Source: Sphingobacterium spiritivorum ATCC 33861
GTDB taxonomy: Bacteria > Bacteroidota > Bacteroidia > Sphingobacteriales > Sphingobacteriaceae
Assembly: GCF_000143765.1 (NCBI RefSeq)
Contig: NZ_GL379770.1
Span: 2,072,903-2,136,902 of the forward strand
Direction: 5' to 3'
DNA length: 64,000 nt
Made by a program: the position numbers and the translations under genes. Shown one piece after another: positions 1 through 10,399 of the stretch (the first letter of the stretch is position 1; the number at the start of each line of letters is the position of its first letter). The notes below the pieces were generated by a model. The model saw only the letters and a list, made by a program, of their open reading frames with translations, searched no databases and was not told the origin of the DNA.

Positions 1-1
1 T

Positions 2-1234
2 CCAATAGTCCAGCAGATCTATCAAAAAATCTATCCCCATATATTTAAAGGAAGTAAAGACATTGCCACGGAACTCTTTCTTGCTGTATTTTATGATATT
101 AATGAGCCTCCTGTAATCGATCTTTCTCAGTCAGTTCAATTAAAAAAAGAAGATTTTCAAAATCATTATACCTCTGAACTATCCGAAGAGGAATTATTTC
201 TTGATGTCCAGGAAGAAGCTTTGATTCTGGATATGCTTTCAAAAGCCACTTTTCAGGCTTATTTTCCCAATATCAACCTTAAACTCAAATTAAAGGATAC
301 TTCCCTGTTAAATATAAATATAAAAGTATCTGCAAAAGTAAATATACAGACCTCCATTGAAGACAAACAAAACTATCTGGGCGCCAGTATATTAACAGCA
401 GATCTGGAGATAAAAGATGTAGAAGATTACAAAGAATACATAGATGAACTGAAAAAGCATATTCTTCCCTTACTTATTCATGTATTAAATAAGGATCTTT
501 TAGATAAAATAAAGTTACCTGCACTTACCTTTAAAGATGTTACCATAAGCCTTCCTATACCTGTTGTCGAAAAATCCTTTGTTACGGCTTACTCTTGTAT
601 AGGAGCCCGGCAACCCGACACATATGCTCCACTTAACTGGCCTGTTGAAACTGTATTTGCAGGAGTAGACAGTACTGCGATAGAAACAATGGCAGCTATA
701 CCTTTTCCCCTGAAAAAAGAAAATGAATTTTCATGGAAGATCATAAGCGGTCATGTATTGGCACAGGTATTCAATCCCAGATCTTTTGTTATTCAGTCTG
801 ACGGAAGTATTGAAGGAAAGATTGACACTGAATTATTAGCACAGCTGACGCTAAAAAAAGGATTTTTTAAAATATCTTTCGGACCACACGGAAAAGCGAC
901 TATCAAAGCAACTTTTAAACCCGTCGTACATAACGGAAGATTGTTGTTAACAGTCAAAAACCTAAATATTCCTAAACTGGATATTGACTTTGGTATTGCC
1001 AAATGGGCAGAATATTTATTAAAACCACTAAGCTATGGTTTGAGTCTGGCGCTCAATGAAATATTTCTGCCTCTTGTATCAGCTATATTAAGACAGGTAG
1101 AAATTCCAATTATGTATTTTCCGACTATTTCATTCGAGATCAAAGGCATGACTTTTAATATTGATATTACCGAAGCAAAAACCTCAAAACTCGACAAGCT
1201 GTTGCTGATCTCCGGTATACCATCTGTCGGGTAA
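2..1234 (+). CDS. Unrecognised protein, 5' end outside window
   Basis: The reading frame is open from base 2 to the TAA at 1232-1234, so the start lies upstream of the window and at least 410 residues are encoded here. I do not recognise the family. The C-terminal two thirds alternate hydrophobic and polar residues as in long amphipathic beta strands, with a hydrophobic helix-like stretch near the end (SYGLSLALNEIFLPLVSAIL). This would fit a tubular lipid-binding (TULIP/BPI/P47-like) fold, but that is only a shape-based guess. A TTG at 221 is a possible internal start, but nothing favours it over read-through from upstream. It converges on the helicase gene, with a bidirectional hairpin between them. 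Confidence 0.6.
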   Translation, partial: PIVQQIYQKIYPHIFKGSKDIATELFLAVFYDINEPPVIDLSQSVQLKKEDFQNHYTSELSEEELFLDVQEEALILDMLSKATFQAYFPNINLKLKLKDTSLLNINIKVSAKVNIQTSIEDKQNYLGASILTADLEIKDVEDYKEYIDELKKHILPLLIHVLNKDLLDKIKLPALTFKDVTISLPIPVVEKSFVTAYSCIGARQPDTYAPLNWPVETVFAGVDSTAIETMAAIPFPLKKENEFSWKIISGHVLAQVFNPRSFVIQSDGSIEGKIDTELLAQLTLKKGFFKISFGPHGKATIKATFKPVVHNGRLLLTVKNLNIPKLDIDFGIAKWAEYLLKPLSYGLSLALNEIFLPLVSAILRQVEIPIMYFPTISFEIKGMTFNIDITEAKTSKLDKLLLISGIPSVG

Positions 1235-1372
1235 TAGTACACCCGTTTGAACAAGACAGAATCTCATGAATTTGCGTTTGGTTAGAATTACCGAATTGTA
1301 TGTTGAACTATATTCAGCATTTCCTGAGGCACAGGGTAAGGAATATTAGACATTTCTGTGGCATACGTTTAT

Positions 1373-1418
1373 AAAACTAACTTACCACGACTGTTTATCC
1401 TCGTGCCAAGTTAGTTTT
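1373..1418. terminator. Bidirectional hairpin terminator
   Basis: AAAACTAACTT (1373-1383) pairs perfectly with AAGTTAGTTTT (1408-1418), and an inner CACGA/TCGTG pair lengthens the stem. A/T runs at both ends suit termination of the two convergent genes. The right arm overlaps the helicase stop codon by two bases. Confidence 0.75.
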
Positions 1419-3321
1419 ACATCCATTCCCATACACTTTTGTAGGCATCTATGGATTCGGCATATTGGATCATACCGGCATAAAAAGGATGCTGGCCTAT
1501 AGTGGAACTATCGCCGATAATAATCAGTTTGTACCGCGCACGGGTCATCGCTACATTCATCCGCCGTATTTCATTCAGAAATCCAATCTGACCTTCAGCA
1601 TTGCTACGTGTCAGTGAGATATAGATAATATCACGTTCTTGCCCCTGAAATCCATCTATCGTTTGTATCTGTATAGATACGGAGATTTTCATTTCATCAT
1701 TCCGAATCAGTTCTTTTAGCAGCAATACTTGTTGTCTGTAAGGTGAGATCAGACCTATATTTGGAAAGGGGCTCATATTTTCATCCTTTTTAAATGCTGC
1801 CAAATATTGTGTTAAATGTTGGATCAGGAAATTTGCCTCTTCTATATTTGAGATTGCTGTATCTTCCTGCACCTCATCAAATCCTGCTCCGGCAGTGTCA
1901 ATAAACAGAAAGGCATTATCACCCGGCGTGAGCTCTTGCTGTGCTATGGATGGTTCTGCAAATAACGTATTGTTATAGAGTGCTGCAGATGGGTATTGCA
2001 TGATATCCTGATGCATACGGTATTGTTGCCGCAGGAGGCATACACAGGATGGATACGCATGCACCAGTTTTTCCATAAGTGTTTCATGGAATGCCCTTAC
2101 CGAAGAATCTTTTGATTTGATTGTCGGTGGCAGCTGAAGATGATCTCCTGCAAGGATTAGCTTGTCAGATTTTAGAATTGGAATCCAACAGGCAGGTTCC
2201 AGAGCCTGTCCGGCTTCATCAATAAATACGGCTGCATATGTTCTGTCCTGGATGGCGGAATGATTGGAACCTACCAGCGTGGCAGTAATGACCTGAGCCT
2301 GATCCAGAATATCTTTTTGTATATATTGCGCAATCTGTTCAGCTTCTTTCATGAGATTCTTCGCTTCCTGAAAGAGTGCTTTTTTTTGGTCACGCTCGGC
2401 TTTTCCAAAGTTTCGTTTATACTTCTTAGCCATATCTCTAAAAACATCCGCTTTTTTCCGTATTGTTTTTAATTCCTTTTGCATAGGGTGACTTTCCAGT
2501 TTTCCATCCAGGGTGAGCTCATGCAGCTGTTCGGATACTTTTACAGGATTACCAATGCGTACGACCTTTACACCTGTTTCATGAAGTTTTTCTGTCAGCA
2601 AATCTACTGCTGTGTTACTGGGTGCTGTGACCAGAATCTGATCCGGATATTTCTGCAGAAGCGCTTTAATACCCTGAACCAAAGTAGTGGTTTTACCTGT
2701 ACCCGGAGGACCGTGTACAATGGTAAGGTGTGGTGATGCTATTATCTGATTTACAGCTTTTAACTGATATTCATTTAATCCTGTAATGGAGTTGATTTGG
2801 TGATCAGAAACCATATGATCAGAATCGTGAACATGCTGATCAATCAGCATATTGATAAGTGGCCCCATCTTCTTATCATCCCTGGCAGCATCAGCCCGTT
2901 TTAATGCCTTAAACATTTCCTGATAGCTGTTTTCATCAAACAGGAGATCTACACCAAGTTTTCCCGATCTTACCCAATCCGGTAATTCATCCACCCGCAG
3001 AGAAATCTTCATTTCATCTCCGTTTACATAGCCTATGGTACCCGAAATCCGATCTGCAGACGGGTTGTGGTTAGAGAACAGGGCAACAGGCATTCCGTAT
3101 CTGAACCGATGTGTCTGTTCATCCTTAACTGTCCGCTGAATTATAATCTGAATATAGTCTCCTAGTCCGATCTCTTCATTACGAATCATAATCGGATACC
3201 AGCACAATCCTGCCTGTCTTCGTTTGGCTAAGGACTGGGTCTGTAAAAGCTGTTGATATTCTTCTTTATCGTGTTTTTGTTCTTTCTCTAATAACGTAGC
3301 GAGCTCTTCAAAATATGTCAT
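1417..3321 (-). CDS. Superfamily 1 DNA/RNA helicase (UPF1/IGHMBP2-like)
   Basis: A 634-residue ATP-dependent helicase of the UPF1-like SF1B group. Visible motifs in order are Walker A GPPGTGKTTT (about residue 205), Walker B DEAGQALEP, motif III GDHLQLPPT, motif IV-like RQQYRMH, motif V TIDGFQGQERD and motif VI NVAMTRARYKL. The N-terminal 190 residues match the beta-barrel and stalk region that precedes the motor in IGHMBP2-type enzymes. Bacterial members are usually annotated only as AAA-domain proteins and their substrate is not established. The gene stands alone, with a terminator downstream, and all catalytic motifs are intact. Confidence 0.92.
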   Translation of the reverse strand: MTYFEELATLLEKEQKHDKEEYQQLLQTQSLAKRRQAGLCWYPIMIRNEEIGLGDYIQIIIQRTVKDEQTHRFRYGMPVALFSNHNPSADRISGTIGYVNGDEMKISLRVDELPDWVRSGKLGVDLLFDENSYQEMFKALKRADAARDDKKMGPLINMLIDQHVHDSDHMVSDHQINSITGLNEYQLKAVNQIIASPHLTIVHGPPGTGKTTTLVQGIKALLQKYPDQILVTAPSNTAVDLLTEKLHETGVKVVRIGNPVKVSEQLHELTLDGKLESHPMQKELKTIRKKADVFRDMAKKYKRNFGKAERDQKKALFQEAKNLMKEAEQIAQYIQKDILDQAQVITATLVGSNHSAIQDRTYAAVFIDEAGQALEPACWIPILKSDKLILAGDHLQLPPTIKSKDSSVRAFHETLMEKLVHAYPSCVCLLRQQYRMHQDIMQYPSAALYNNTLFAEPSIAQQELTPGDNAFLFIDTAGAGFDEVQEDTAISNIEEANFLIQHLTQYLAAFKKDENMSPFPNIGLISPYRQQVLLLKELIRNDEMKISVSIQIQTIDGFQGQERDIIYISLTRSNAEGQIGFLNEIRRMNVAMTRARYKLIIIGDSSTIGQHPFYAGMIQYAESIDAYKSVWEWM

Positions 3322-3472
3322 CTACAAAAGTTAAATTCAAAAATAGGCATTCGCAGACTACATATTAAGGGACTTTCTCATTTTTTCAGTAAAAATGCCG
3401 GGCTAAGGATGATATGAACCTCATTTTAATCTTATTTAGGATAAAAGCGGAACGACTGAGGTTTACTTCAGC

Positions 3473-4720
3473 TTAACAGTTGTAGTCTGCTTCTGGGATG
3501 TAGACTTCCAGTCCGAAAACCTCACGCAGCTGATCTGCATAACGGTCAAAGGCATAACAATCTCCGTAAAAAACTGTATCTGTATGTTCCTTATCTTTTA
3601 GTTGAACCTCAAAGCTCGCATATCCCGGACCTTTGGCAGGCAACAGGTTATAAAAACAGATCCGTTTTATATCATGTACATTATAGATCAGACACATTTC
3701 TTCACCAGCAAACCCTATTTTACCATTATTCTTATCCAACCAGATTCCGCTTTTATTATCGAGAGTTTTACGGATTAGGGAGGGCAATGCAACTACATTT
3801 ATATTTTTACGATAGTCTTCAACGATCTCATGGACTGTATTAAATGGAATATACGTATCTATACTTATATGATCATCCGCGTAATCCGGATGATCTAACA
3901 AATCAGGATATGATCTCTTATTCTGCATACTCAGTGAAGTGCTGCCATCATCATAGCCCTCTTCTGTATCATAAGTGTAAGAGATGGACAGCCATACATC
4001 CTCTATATCAAAGGTAAGGTGTTTCTGGTCGTCACGTTCATAACCACAGACATCTACATCTATAGGAATATGTTGCATCCACTCAGCTTTGATTTCGTAA
4101 TAACTCGTATCAGTATGTGTCTCGTTATACAATGCACATATATAGTGCTGTACTGCAATATCTGTACGTTCATTATCATAATAGGCTTCCAGACCTTCCA
4201 CAACCATGTTACCTATACGTACCGGATAATCAAATACAAAAATCCTGATATCGTAGTCCGATTTTTCGAGATGGCCTACATTCAAAGTTGCCAATTCATC
4301 ATACGATGTATCCCAGGACACAAAGAGAGGAGCTGATGTCATCACCTCAAAACCATCTGTATAATCGGCGACATCTCCCTGCTGCAGAATGCTGTAATTA
4401 CGGGGATATTTTTTCAGCCAGATCCGTTTCTTCATATCGTTTGTTTGTCCGGTCACCTTATAGAATACCGTATCATCAAAACCAAAACGTACGGAGAGTT
4501 GGCGGTATACCGTATCAAAACCTTTCAAAAGCCCTGATATATACCATTGCCGGTGATCGAATAAAAAGAGAAAAGGATCGCCGCCTAATACTTCTGCATA
4601 AGCATATTTGAGTTTGCTCAGATCTACCTGCTCCATCTCCCCGTATTCCAGGTAATTAAGCACATCTCCCTCTATGTATATTTCTTTTTTATTCGTTGTA
4701 AACATATCTAATATTCCCAT
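3473..4720 (-). CDS. Hypothetical protein
   Basis: A 415-residue protein that I do not recognise. It has no signal peptide and no membrane segment, so it is probably cytoplasmic. It is acidic and rich in Tyr and Asp, with mixed alpha/beta character. It is the last gene of a leftward set with the secreted 188-residue protein (17 bp upstream) and the 820-residue WG/Sel1 protein. The close spacing suggests one transcript, but no function follows from that. Confidence 0.75.
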   Translation of the reverse strand: MGILDMFTTNKKEIYIEGDVLNYLEYGEMEQVDLSKLKYAYAEVLGGDPFLFLFDHRQWYISGLLKGFDTVYRQLSVRFGFDDTVFYKVTGQTNDMKKRIWLKKYPRNYSILQQGDVADYTDGFEVMTSAPLFVSWDTSYDELATLNVGHLEKSDYDIRIFVFDYPVRIGNMVVEGLEAYYDNERTDIAVQHYICALYNETHTDTSYYEIKAEWMQHIPIDVDVCGYERDDQKHLTFDIEDVWLSISYTYDTEEGYDDGSTSLSMQNKRSYPDLLDHPDYADDHISIDTYIPFNTVHEIVEDYRKNINVVALPSLIRKTLDNKSGIWLDKNNGKIGFAGEEMCLIYNVHDIKRICFYNLLPAKGPGYASFEVQLKDKEHTDTVFYGDCYAFDRYADQLREVFGLEVYIPEADYNC

Positions 4721-4737
4721 GTGTTTCTCTTACCTGA

Positions 4738-5304
4738 TTATTCCCAGACCAACTCCGCTTTATACAAGATTTTTTTATCTACTACATTATAATCCTCATC
4801 ATGAGTAGCGATATAGAAAACAAGATAGAGCGGTGTCTGTATATCTTTCAAAGATACTTGTTTATCCAGCGCCAGCAGATCTATTTTGGCAACAGTTCTG
4901 TTCGCTGTCCAATGATCGGGTGTACCTTTTGGATCACGATCAAAACGATGATCATCTGCAGCTGTAAAATACCAGTAGCTCGGTGCATCATTACTTATAA
5001 AAAGAGATTGTTCTGCGTTAAAACGTCCTTCCGCCATTCCTGAGTTCTCAAACCATTCCACTTCCAGATCAGCTTCACCGATTGCAGATCTGTAGACATC
5101 ATCATCTGTCGTTGCTCCTATCAGGAAAGCATCTGTACCGGATACCTCCACCTGAAAAGTAAAGGGTAATTTGCGGAGCGTATAGCGGTCTCCTTCTGCA
5201 GCTACTTTCTTATTTTCCTGAGTGATATTTACGTTTATCTGTTGTCCGTAGGCAGAATACATGCTAAGGATAATTATAACTATTCCTATTATTTTTCTGA
5301 TCAT
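4738..5304 (-). CDS. Hypothetical secreted protein
   Basis: A 188-residue protein that begins with a Sec signal peptide (MIRKIIGIVIIILSMYSAYG, cleavage likely before QQ). The mature part is beta-rich and has no motif I can name. It lies 7 bp downstream of the 820-residue WG/Sel1 gene and 17 bp upstream of the 415-residue gene, so the three are probably co-transcribed. Its position in the envelope fits the secreted character of many neighbours. Its role is unknown. Confidence 0.78.
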   Translation of the reverse strand: MIRKIIGIVIIILSMYSAYGQQINVNITQENKKVAAEGDRYTLRKLPFTFQVEVSGTDAFLIGATTDDDVYRSAIGEADLEVEWFENSGMAEGRFNAEQSLFISNDAPSYWYFTAADDHRFDRDPKGTPDHWTANRTVAKIDLLALDKQVSLKDIQTPLYLVFYIATHDEDYNVVDKKILYKAELVWE

Positions 5305-5311
5305 CTTTTAA

Positions 5312-7774
5312 TTATTTATATTCTTCACTTACTTCCATATCATATTCTTCCGCATATGCTATCCATTGCTTAAATTTTTCATAATCAGCATAGGCCGGAT
5401 CATTCTTGTAATAGTATAACAATCTTTCCAAACCATAGAAATACTGCCCCTGAGACATAGCCTTCTCATAATACTGAATTGCTTTTTTTGCATTTTGATT
5501 CACTCCATATCCATGATCATAAAGAATTCCATAGTATATCGCAGAAAATGTATCTCCGTAATCTTTTCTCAGATACCGCAACAGGTTTGTATAGTCTTTC
5601 TTTTGATAGTAGATCTCTGCCACATTCTCTACTTTAAAATGTCGCTTTTTCTCCGCTTTCTTGTAATAGTCCAATGCCAGATCATAATCCTGTTCTACAT
5701 GACCATAAAAATAGAGATCGCCCAGATTGACCAGCGCTAGTCCGTCTCCAAGCTCAGCTGCTTTTTGGTAAGCAAACCTAGCCCTTTCTATATCTTTAGG
5801 GTAGCCTGTTCCATTCTGGTACAGATAGCCGATATCATTCCATGCTGCTGCACTATCCTCCATAGCAGCCTTTTCATAATACGTGATACCTAAGGGAATA
5901 TTCTGGAATTGTTCATCCATTGTATAGATACTGCCAAGTTCAAACATCATGCGGACACTCCCCCGTTCAGCACCTAATGTGTAAAGTCTGATTGCATTTT
6001 CCATATCTCCGGAGCGCGCAAAGCATCTTCCTTTTGCATAAAGAGTTTCCTGATCAAAATAAGATTCATAACCCTCACCTGTACGTTGTGTCCAGTTCCG
6101 ATAGTAATCCAGAAAATAACGCTGATCATTTCCTCTGAGCGCATGATTATTCTCATGCAGATGTCCCATCTGCTCATTGCTGACTTCCCTGATCTGGCGT
6201 TCCTTGTCCAGAATCCACATTTTATCTCCGGCAAAAAGACATAGAAATTGTGTTTGATAATCAATCCCCTCACACACGTAATCGTACAATGGACTCACTA
6301 TCTTCGTATTATAGTCATAATAACGCATCTGTGCTCCTTGTGTAATGCGGAGGAATTCGAGTTGACAATGTTCGATCTTAGTATTTTCAACAGATAACGG
6401 TATTAGCCATTTGTCTTGTAAGGCATCATAAAGACCGTTAGCCCCCTTATCTGTCACTATAAATACATCCGGCATATAATTGTTTAAAGCATCAATCCCT
6501 ACCCTTTCGACTCCTTCGCCGTTCAGACGCATCAACTGATGCCGGATATCGTAAATGTACCAGGCTTTGTTCTTGAGATAAGCTATACTGCTGTAATTAT
6601 CCAAAACAATAATCCGATCGATCTCATCTTTAAAAACGACACCCTCAGGATTCAGCACACTGATCTTCTTTTGATATTTGTTGGGTTCTACCCAATAATA
6701 ACCGTTTGAAATATTACGCAATACATCCTCCGGATAGGCTCCCATGTAAACTCCTGATAAGCTGTAATAATGTCGAAGTGCAGTACCTTTTTCCTTTTTA
6801 AAAACCAGATCTGGATATTGAAATTCGTAAGGAAAATCGCTCTTTCCGGGAATAATCTGTTCATTTTTTGAATTTAACAGCGTGTAGACTCCATTCGCAT
6901 TTGCATTAAAGAGCCCGCGGTATAATTCTTCCAGGTTAGTATAAGTTATAGGAATACAGGATTCACCAGTCTTTAACTGGATAAGTCCCGTCTTGCCTTG
7001 CTTCATGACAGTTGCAAACAGCTCATCTTCGATCAGGAATGCATCAAAAGCATCGTCATACTGACAGGGAATAATGAGTTCTCCGGTATCTTTGAGATAT
7101 CCGTACAACTCATCTTTCATCACGACAGCCACACCTTCATTCGTAAAGTTGTAAATATCATCGTATGTAGGGTCTACCAGAATATTCCCTTTATTATCTT
7201 TGAGTCCGTAACGTTGATCTAGCTCAAAAATTTCAGCACCGTTCTCTTTATAAGCCTCTTCATTCCAGTATCCTAATCCATAATTGATCCAATCATACTG
7301 AAGCATATCCAGAAATGATGCATGACCTGATTGCTTGAGTACATCAGACAGAAAGCTCAAATCCTGTTCGGCAATCGCATTCTTATACAGCTCAGCCATT
7401 TCACGAATCTCCCCTGCCCAATCTTTTGCCTGATCGCTATGCCTTTCTTCGTTCATATTGAACACATCCGTCGCATCCATAACAAAAGTGTCGTACGGCA
7501 GGTTCTCTAAAAAACTGAACATTGTATCTACCGGCTCCGTGTATGCTTTTTCATTATGAAGTTGATACGTTTCAGCCAGGAGATGGTAGAATTGACGAAG
7601 AGCAACAATCCCAGACTCTCTCTCAAAATAAAGTCGGGTACCCTTGCTTCGCGGATTTGCTGAAAATAACGGAAACAGTAATTCTGGAATCACATAATTC
7701 CACTCTCCCAGATAATGAGGATAACTCTGCCTGGTTTTCAGATCAATATTGTACGTATAGATACGATGTGCCAT
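5312..7774 (-). CDS. WG-repeat and Sel1-repeat protein
   Basis: An 820-residue protein without a signal peptide. Residues about 185-300 contain WG (KWG) beta-repeats, for example RYGLKDNKGNILVDPTYDDI and the following GYLKDTGELIIPCQYDD. Residues about 590-760 carry tandem Sel1-like (TPR-related) repeats such as YEKAAMEDSAAAWNDIGYL and YQKAAELGDGLALVNLGDLY. Both repeat types are protein-interaction scaffolds, so a binding or adaptor role is likely, but no partner is evident beyond the two smaller downstream genes. Fusion of WG and Sel1 repeats in one chain is uncommon but occurs in Bacteroidota. Confidence 0.85.
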   Translation of the reverse strand: MAHRIYTYNIDLKTRQSYPHYLGEWNYVIPELLFPLFSANPRSKGTRLYFERESGIVALRQFYHLLAETYQLHNEKAYTEPVDTMFSFLENLPYDTFVMDATDVFNMNEERHSDQAKDWAGEIREMAELYKNAIAEQDLSFLSDVLKQSGHASFLDMLQYDWINYGLGYWNEEAYKENGAEIFELDQRYGLKDNKGNILVDPTYDDIYNFTNEGVAVVMKDELYGYLKDTGELIIPCQYDDAFDAFLIEDELFATVMKQGKTGLIQLKTGESCIPITYTNLEELYRGLFNANANGVYTLLNSKNEQIIPGKSDFPYEFQYPDLVFKKEKGTALRHYYSLSGVYMGAYPEDVLRNISNGYYWVEPNKYQKKISVLNPEGVVFKDEIDRIIVLDNYSSIAYLKNKAWYIYDIRHQLMRLNGEGVERVGIDALNNYMPDVFIVTDKGANGLYDALQDKWLIPLSVENTKIEHCQLEFLRITQGAQMRYYDYNTKIVSPLYDYVCEGIDYQTQFLCLFAGDKMWILDKERQIREVSNEQMGHLHENNHALRGNDQRYFLDYYRNWTQRTGEGYESYFDQETLYAKGRCFARSGDMENAIRLYTLGAERGSVRMMFELGSIYTMDEQFQNIPLGITYYEKAAMEDSAAAWNDIGYLYQNGTGYPKDIERARFAYQKAAELGDGLALVNLGDLYFYGHVEQDYDLALDYYKKAEKKRHFKVENVAEIYYQKKDYTNLLRYLRKDYGDTFSAIYYGILYDHGYGVNQNAKKAIQYYEKAMSQGQYFYGLERLLYYYKNDPAYADYEKFKQWIAYAEEYDMEVSEEYK

Positions 7775-7945
7775 ATGTTATATTAATAGTGTAAAATAAC
7801 ATAAAATTAGCAGCGCAGGATATCCCTGATTTCCGCTATTTTTTTCTACATTACTTGTCAAATGAAATAAATATTATTTTAAGTTGAATGTAGCATCTAT
7901 TCCTGTCGGGCCGTTATCCATACAAATCAATTTATACTAAAAAAC

Positions 7946-8572
7946 ATGAAGAATCTATTGTTTGTCCTTGGCGCGGTCTTATTACTGCTTTCCTGCAAGA
8001 AAGAAGAAGTTTACAGTCCATGGAAATTTAAAAACGGTCAGGTAGTAGAATTGCAGGTCAGCCACAAGTATGCTTCTACAGATAACCAGCTGTTGTTACT
8101 GCCGGGAAAAGAGCCGATAGATATTTCTCTATACGACTTTACAGAGCGCGAACCGGGATATATCTATAAAATAAAAGCTAAAATGGTAGGACTCAAAGAA
8201 CCGCCTAGTGACGGCTCCTCTTATTACTTAGAATTTATGAAAGTACTGAATAAGGAAAAATACAATGGTAATGAGACCTTTACCATCCCTCTGATTCGCT
8301 CTTTTATACCCGGAGGACCTCATATTGAAATTCGCAAGAAAGATGATAAATATTATTTTGAAGGTGAAAAGCTAATTCTGAAACCGCTGAATACTGAAGC
8401 AGCAGGAGAGCTGGCCACATTATGGCAGGAACAACTGGATCTGGAAGCGCAATGGAAGGCAAACCAGAGCGCCGTTCCTAAGTGGCACATGGTTACTGCC
8501 AGAGTAAAACATGATCCGGAGAACTTCGGTAAAGCATATATAGTCGAAAAACTTACGTTTACAACCTTATAA
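7946..8572 (+). CDS. Lipoprotein, DUF4377-like
   Basis: A 208-residue protein that begins MKNLLFVLGAVLLLLSC, a signal peptide with a lipobox ending at Cys17, so it is probably lipid-anchored in the envelope. The stretch from about residue 60 to 95 (F-x3-PGY-x-Y and then PPSDGSSYYLEF) resembles the DUF4377 domain of bacteroidotal lipoproteins. That match is from memory and moderate. The gene is divergent from the WG/Sel1 gene and is followed by a strong hairpin shared with the convergent 377-residue gene. Confidence 0.8.
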   Translation: MKNLLFVLGAVLLLLSCKKEEVYSPWKFKNGQVVELQVSHKYASTDNQLLLLPGKEPIDISLYDFTEREPGYIYKIKAKMVGLKEPPSDGSSYYLEFMKVLNKEKYNGNETFTIPLIRSFIPGGPHIEIRKKDDKYYFEGEKLILKPLNTEAAGELATLWQEQLDLEAQWKANQSAVPKWHMVTARVKHDPENFGKAYIVEKLTFTTL

Positions 8573-8581
8573 AATCCTGAT

Positions 8582-8621
8582 AAATACAGTCGGCTTAATT
8601 AAATATTAGCCGACCGTATTT
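8582..8621. terminator. Bidirectional hairpin terminator
   Basis: AAATAC-A-GTCGGCT (8582-8595) pairs with AGCCGAC-C-GTATTT (8608-8621) around an AT-rich loop, with one mismatch. It sits between two convergent genes and ends in T-rich sequence on both strands. Confidence 0.75.
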
Positions 8622-8646
8622 AATAAGTATATGGGTACATGGATAC

Positions 8647-9780
8647 TTATATTCTGACTTCAGGTTCATACGGAATAAGTTCAATAAATTCAATCAGACC
8701 AGTTAAGAATTGCCTTACTTCTTTGTATGTAGTTTTTTGGTCATAGGGAATCTTTTTGTTACTGAGTACAGCTTCCTGCCAGTTAGCAAGCTCGCTTTTC
8801 CATTCTTTCAATGTCCGGATATCAAACATTTCTTTCAGATATTTCAACGGCCTTTTGTTTTCTTTTAAATGCAAAGACTCCATCTCCTGAAGGATATTAT
8901 CCGGAATACCCCATTCCTGATCCGGAGCTGTATTCTTCAATAGGCTTTCTTTTAAAAACACATAACTGCGATCCATGATAAATTCAAAGTCATGGAAGTA
9001 ATACAATACATTTGCAGGATCATGATGATATTTCCAAAAGTCCTTATGATACAATACCTCGTATGAAGACGATAATGCCTGTCGTAAATCTTCTTTTTTA
9101 GAATAGGTAAACATATCTGCCAGCTGATGTCTGTATATATCTGTCTGTCTTATTCCGGAGGTGTCATCTTTTTGATATTTCTCCAGAATAAGGAGATCCT
9201 CCTCTGAACTTTCTCTTCTCTTTTCCTGATCATGAATCATATACAACGCATCTATGAGCCTGCTCAGACAATGATACCGATCGACCAGATATTCGCTCAA
9301 AGAAGGGGAATAATCTACGCAGGTAGGATGTAATCCTTCAAACAAAAACTCAAAAAGATCGATTCGCAGCGAAAAGAACTTGTCTTCTTTATAGGATTGT
9401 AACATTACCTTGTAAGCATTCAGGACGGTGTGTTGCTCTATGGGTTTGATGAAAGTCCTTTTCTGGTGAGGTTCTCTAGTCATAAATTTGTCTGACAAGG
9501 TCGCCTTTTGCTCCTTCGCTGGTCGTATTTGAGATATCAGCCACCCGGCCTCTACCAATCTTACTATAGAAGTGTATAGATTACAGATTTCCAAAGGAGA
9601 ATCATAGTGCATCCAGTAATTTGGACGCATAGCCACGGTTACCAAATCCCATAAACGCTCCTGCATTTGGAAACAGGAAGAATTGCTTCTGAATACATCA
9701 TCCAATACTATAAATGGATTCCGGATTTCCTCATCAGTGAGCAAAATCGTGTAATTTATACCATATGCTAAATGTCTCAT
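8647..9780 (-). CDS. Hypothetical protein
   Basis: A 377-residue protein of no family I recognise. It looks largely helical and cytoplasmic, has no signal peptide and is rich in charged and aromatic residues. The gene stands alone. Its 3' end shares the 8582-8621 hairpin with the convergent lipoprotein gene, and a long region without genes lies upstream. Confidence 0.72.
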   Translation of the reverse strand: MRHLAYGINYTILLTDEEIRNPFIVLDDVFRSNSSCFQMQERLWDLVTVAMRPNYWMHYDSPLEICNLYTSIVRLVEAGWLISQIRPAKEQKATLSDKFMTREPHQKRTFIKPIEQHTVLNAYKVMLQSYKEDKFFSLRIDLFEFLFEGLHPTCVDYSPSLSEYLVDRYHCLSRLIDALYMIHDQEKRRESSEEDLLILEKYQKDDTSGIRQTDIYRHQLADMFTYSKKEDLRQALSSSYEVLYHKDFWKYHHDPANVLYYFHDFEFIMDRSYVFLKESLLKNTAPDQEWGIPDNILQEMESLHLKENKRPLKYLKEMFDIRTLKEWKSELANWQEAVLSNKKIPYDQKTTYKEVRQFLTGLIEFIELIPYEPEVRI

Positions 9781-10399
9781 ATAATTAGCTTTAGATCTAT
9801 ATCCTCCTTATTCTATGAATAAATTATAGCACTTCAATGAGTACACAGTACTTACTCTTAAGAAAGATAAAAGGTTTCAAAATCAATTAACTTAAAAAAA
9901 CCAAACCCCTCCTTATAAGAAAGTATCAAAAAATATGATACAACTTACTTGCTTTGGCAGAAAAAACAATCTATCTTTAGTGTGTGAAATTAAAGTAAGA
10001 CCAATTGATTACGCCGTTTGAAGCAGGTATGTGTTCTTATGGAAGAGAGGTTGGCCTACAGACGAGAAAAAGTGGCTTTAACGTTTCAATCTTTATCAGA
10101 GAGAAATATTCAAATTCATCATTCGAATTTAAGTCCCTTTACTGTCTGTAATGTTGTAAATATCCTATTCTGGTGGACAGGATAAGTTCTTTTTAATGGG
10201 TTGTTGCTGATGAAATGTTATATCTCCTTTAAGATATACATGAATACTGCTCTTGGTATGAATAACAATTGTTTTCATAATCTCTTTTGATTGGTATAGC
10301 GAGATGTATCCTATTAACGGAATAAAATCATATACTCCACTTACAGTAAAAACTTTACATCGTCTTTAATTTTCGCTACATAATAAACAAATATACAAA
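9781..10399. other. Intergenic region without supported gene
   Basis: About 620 bp with no convincing gene on either strand. An inverted repeat GTATCA...TGATAC near 9927-9943 and a promoter-like TATCTTTA near 9973 are visible. The longest forward frame from an ATG near 10027 is about 41 codons with no recognisable product. The region may be degraded sequence at the left edge of the foreign patch that begins with the XRE gene. Confidence 0.4.
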
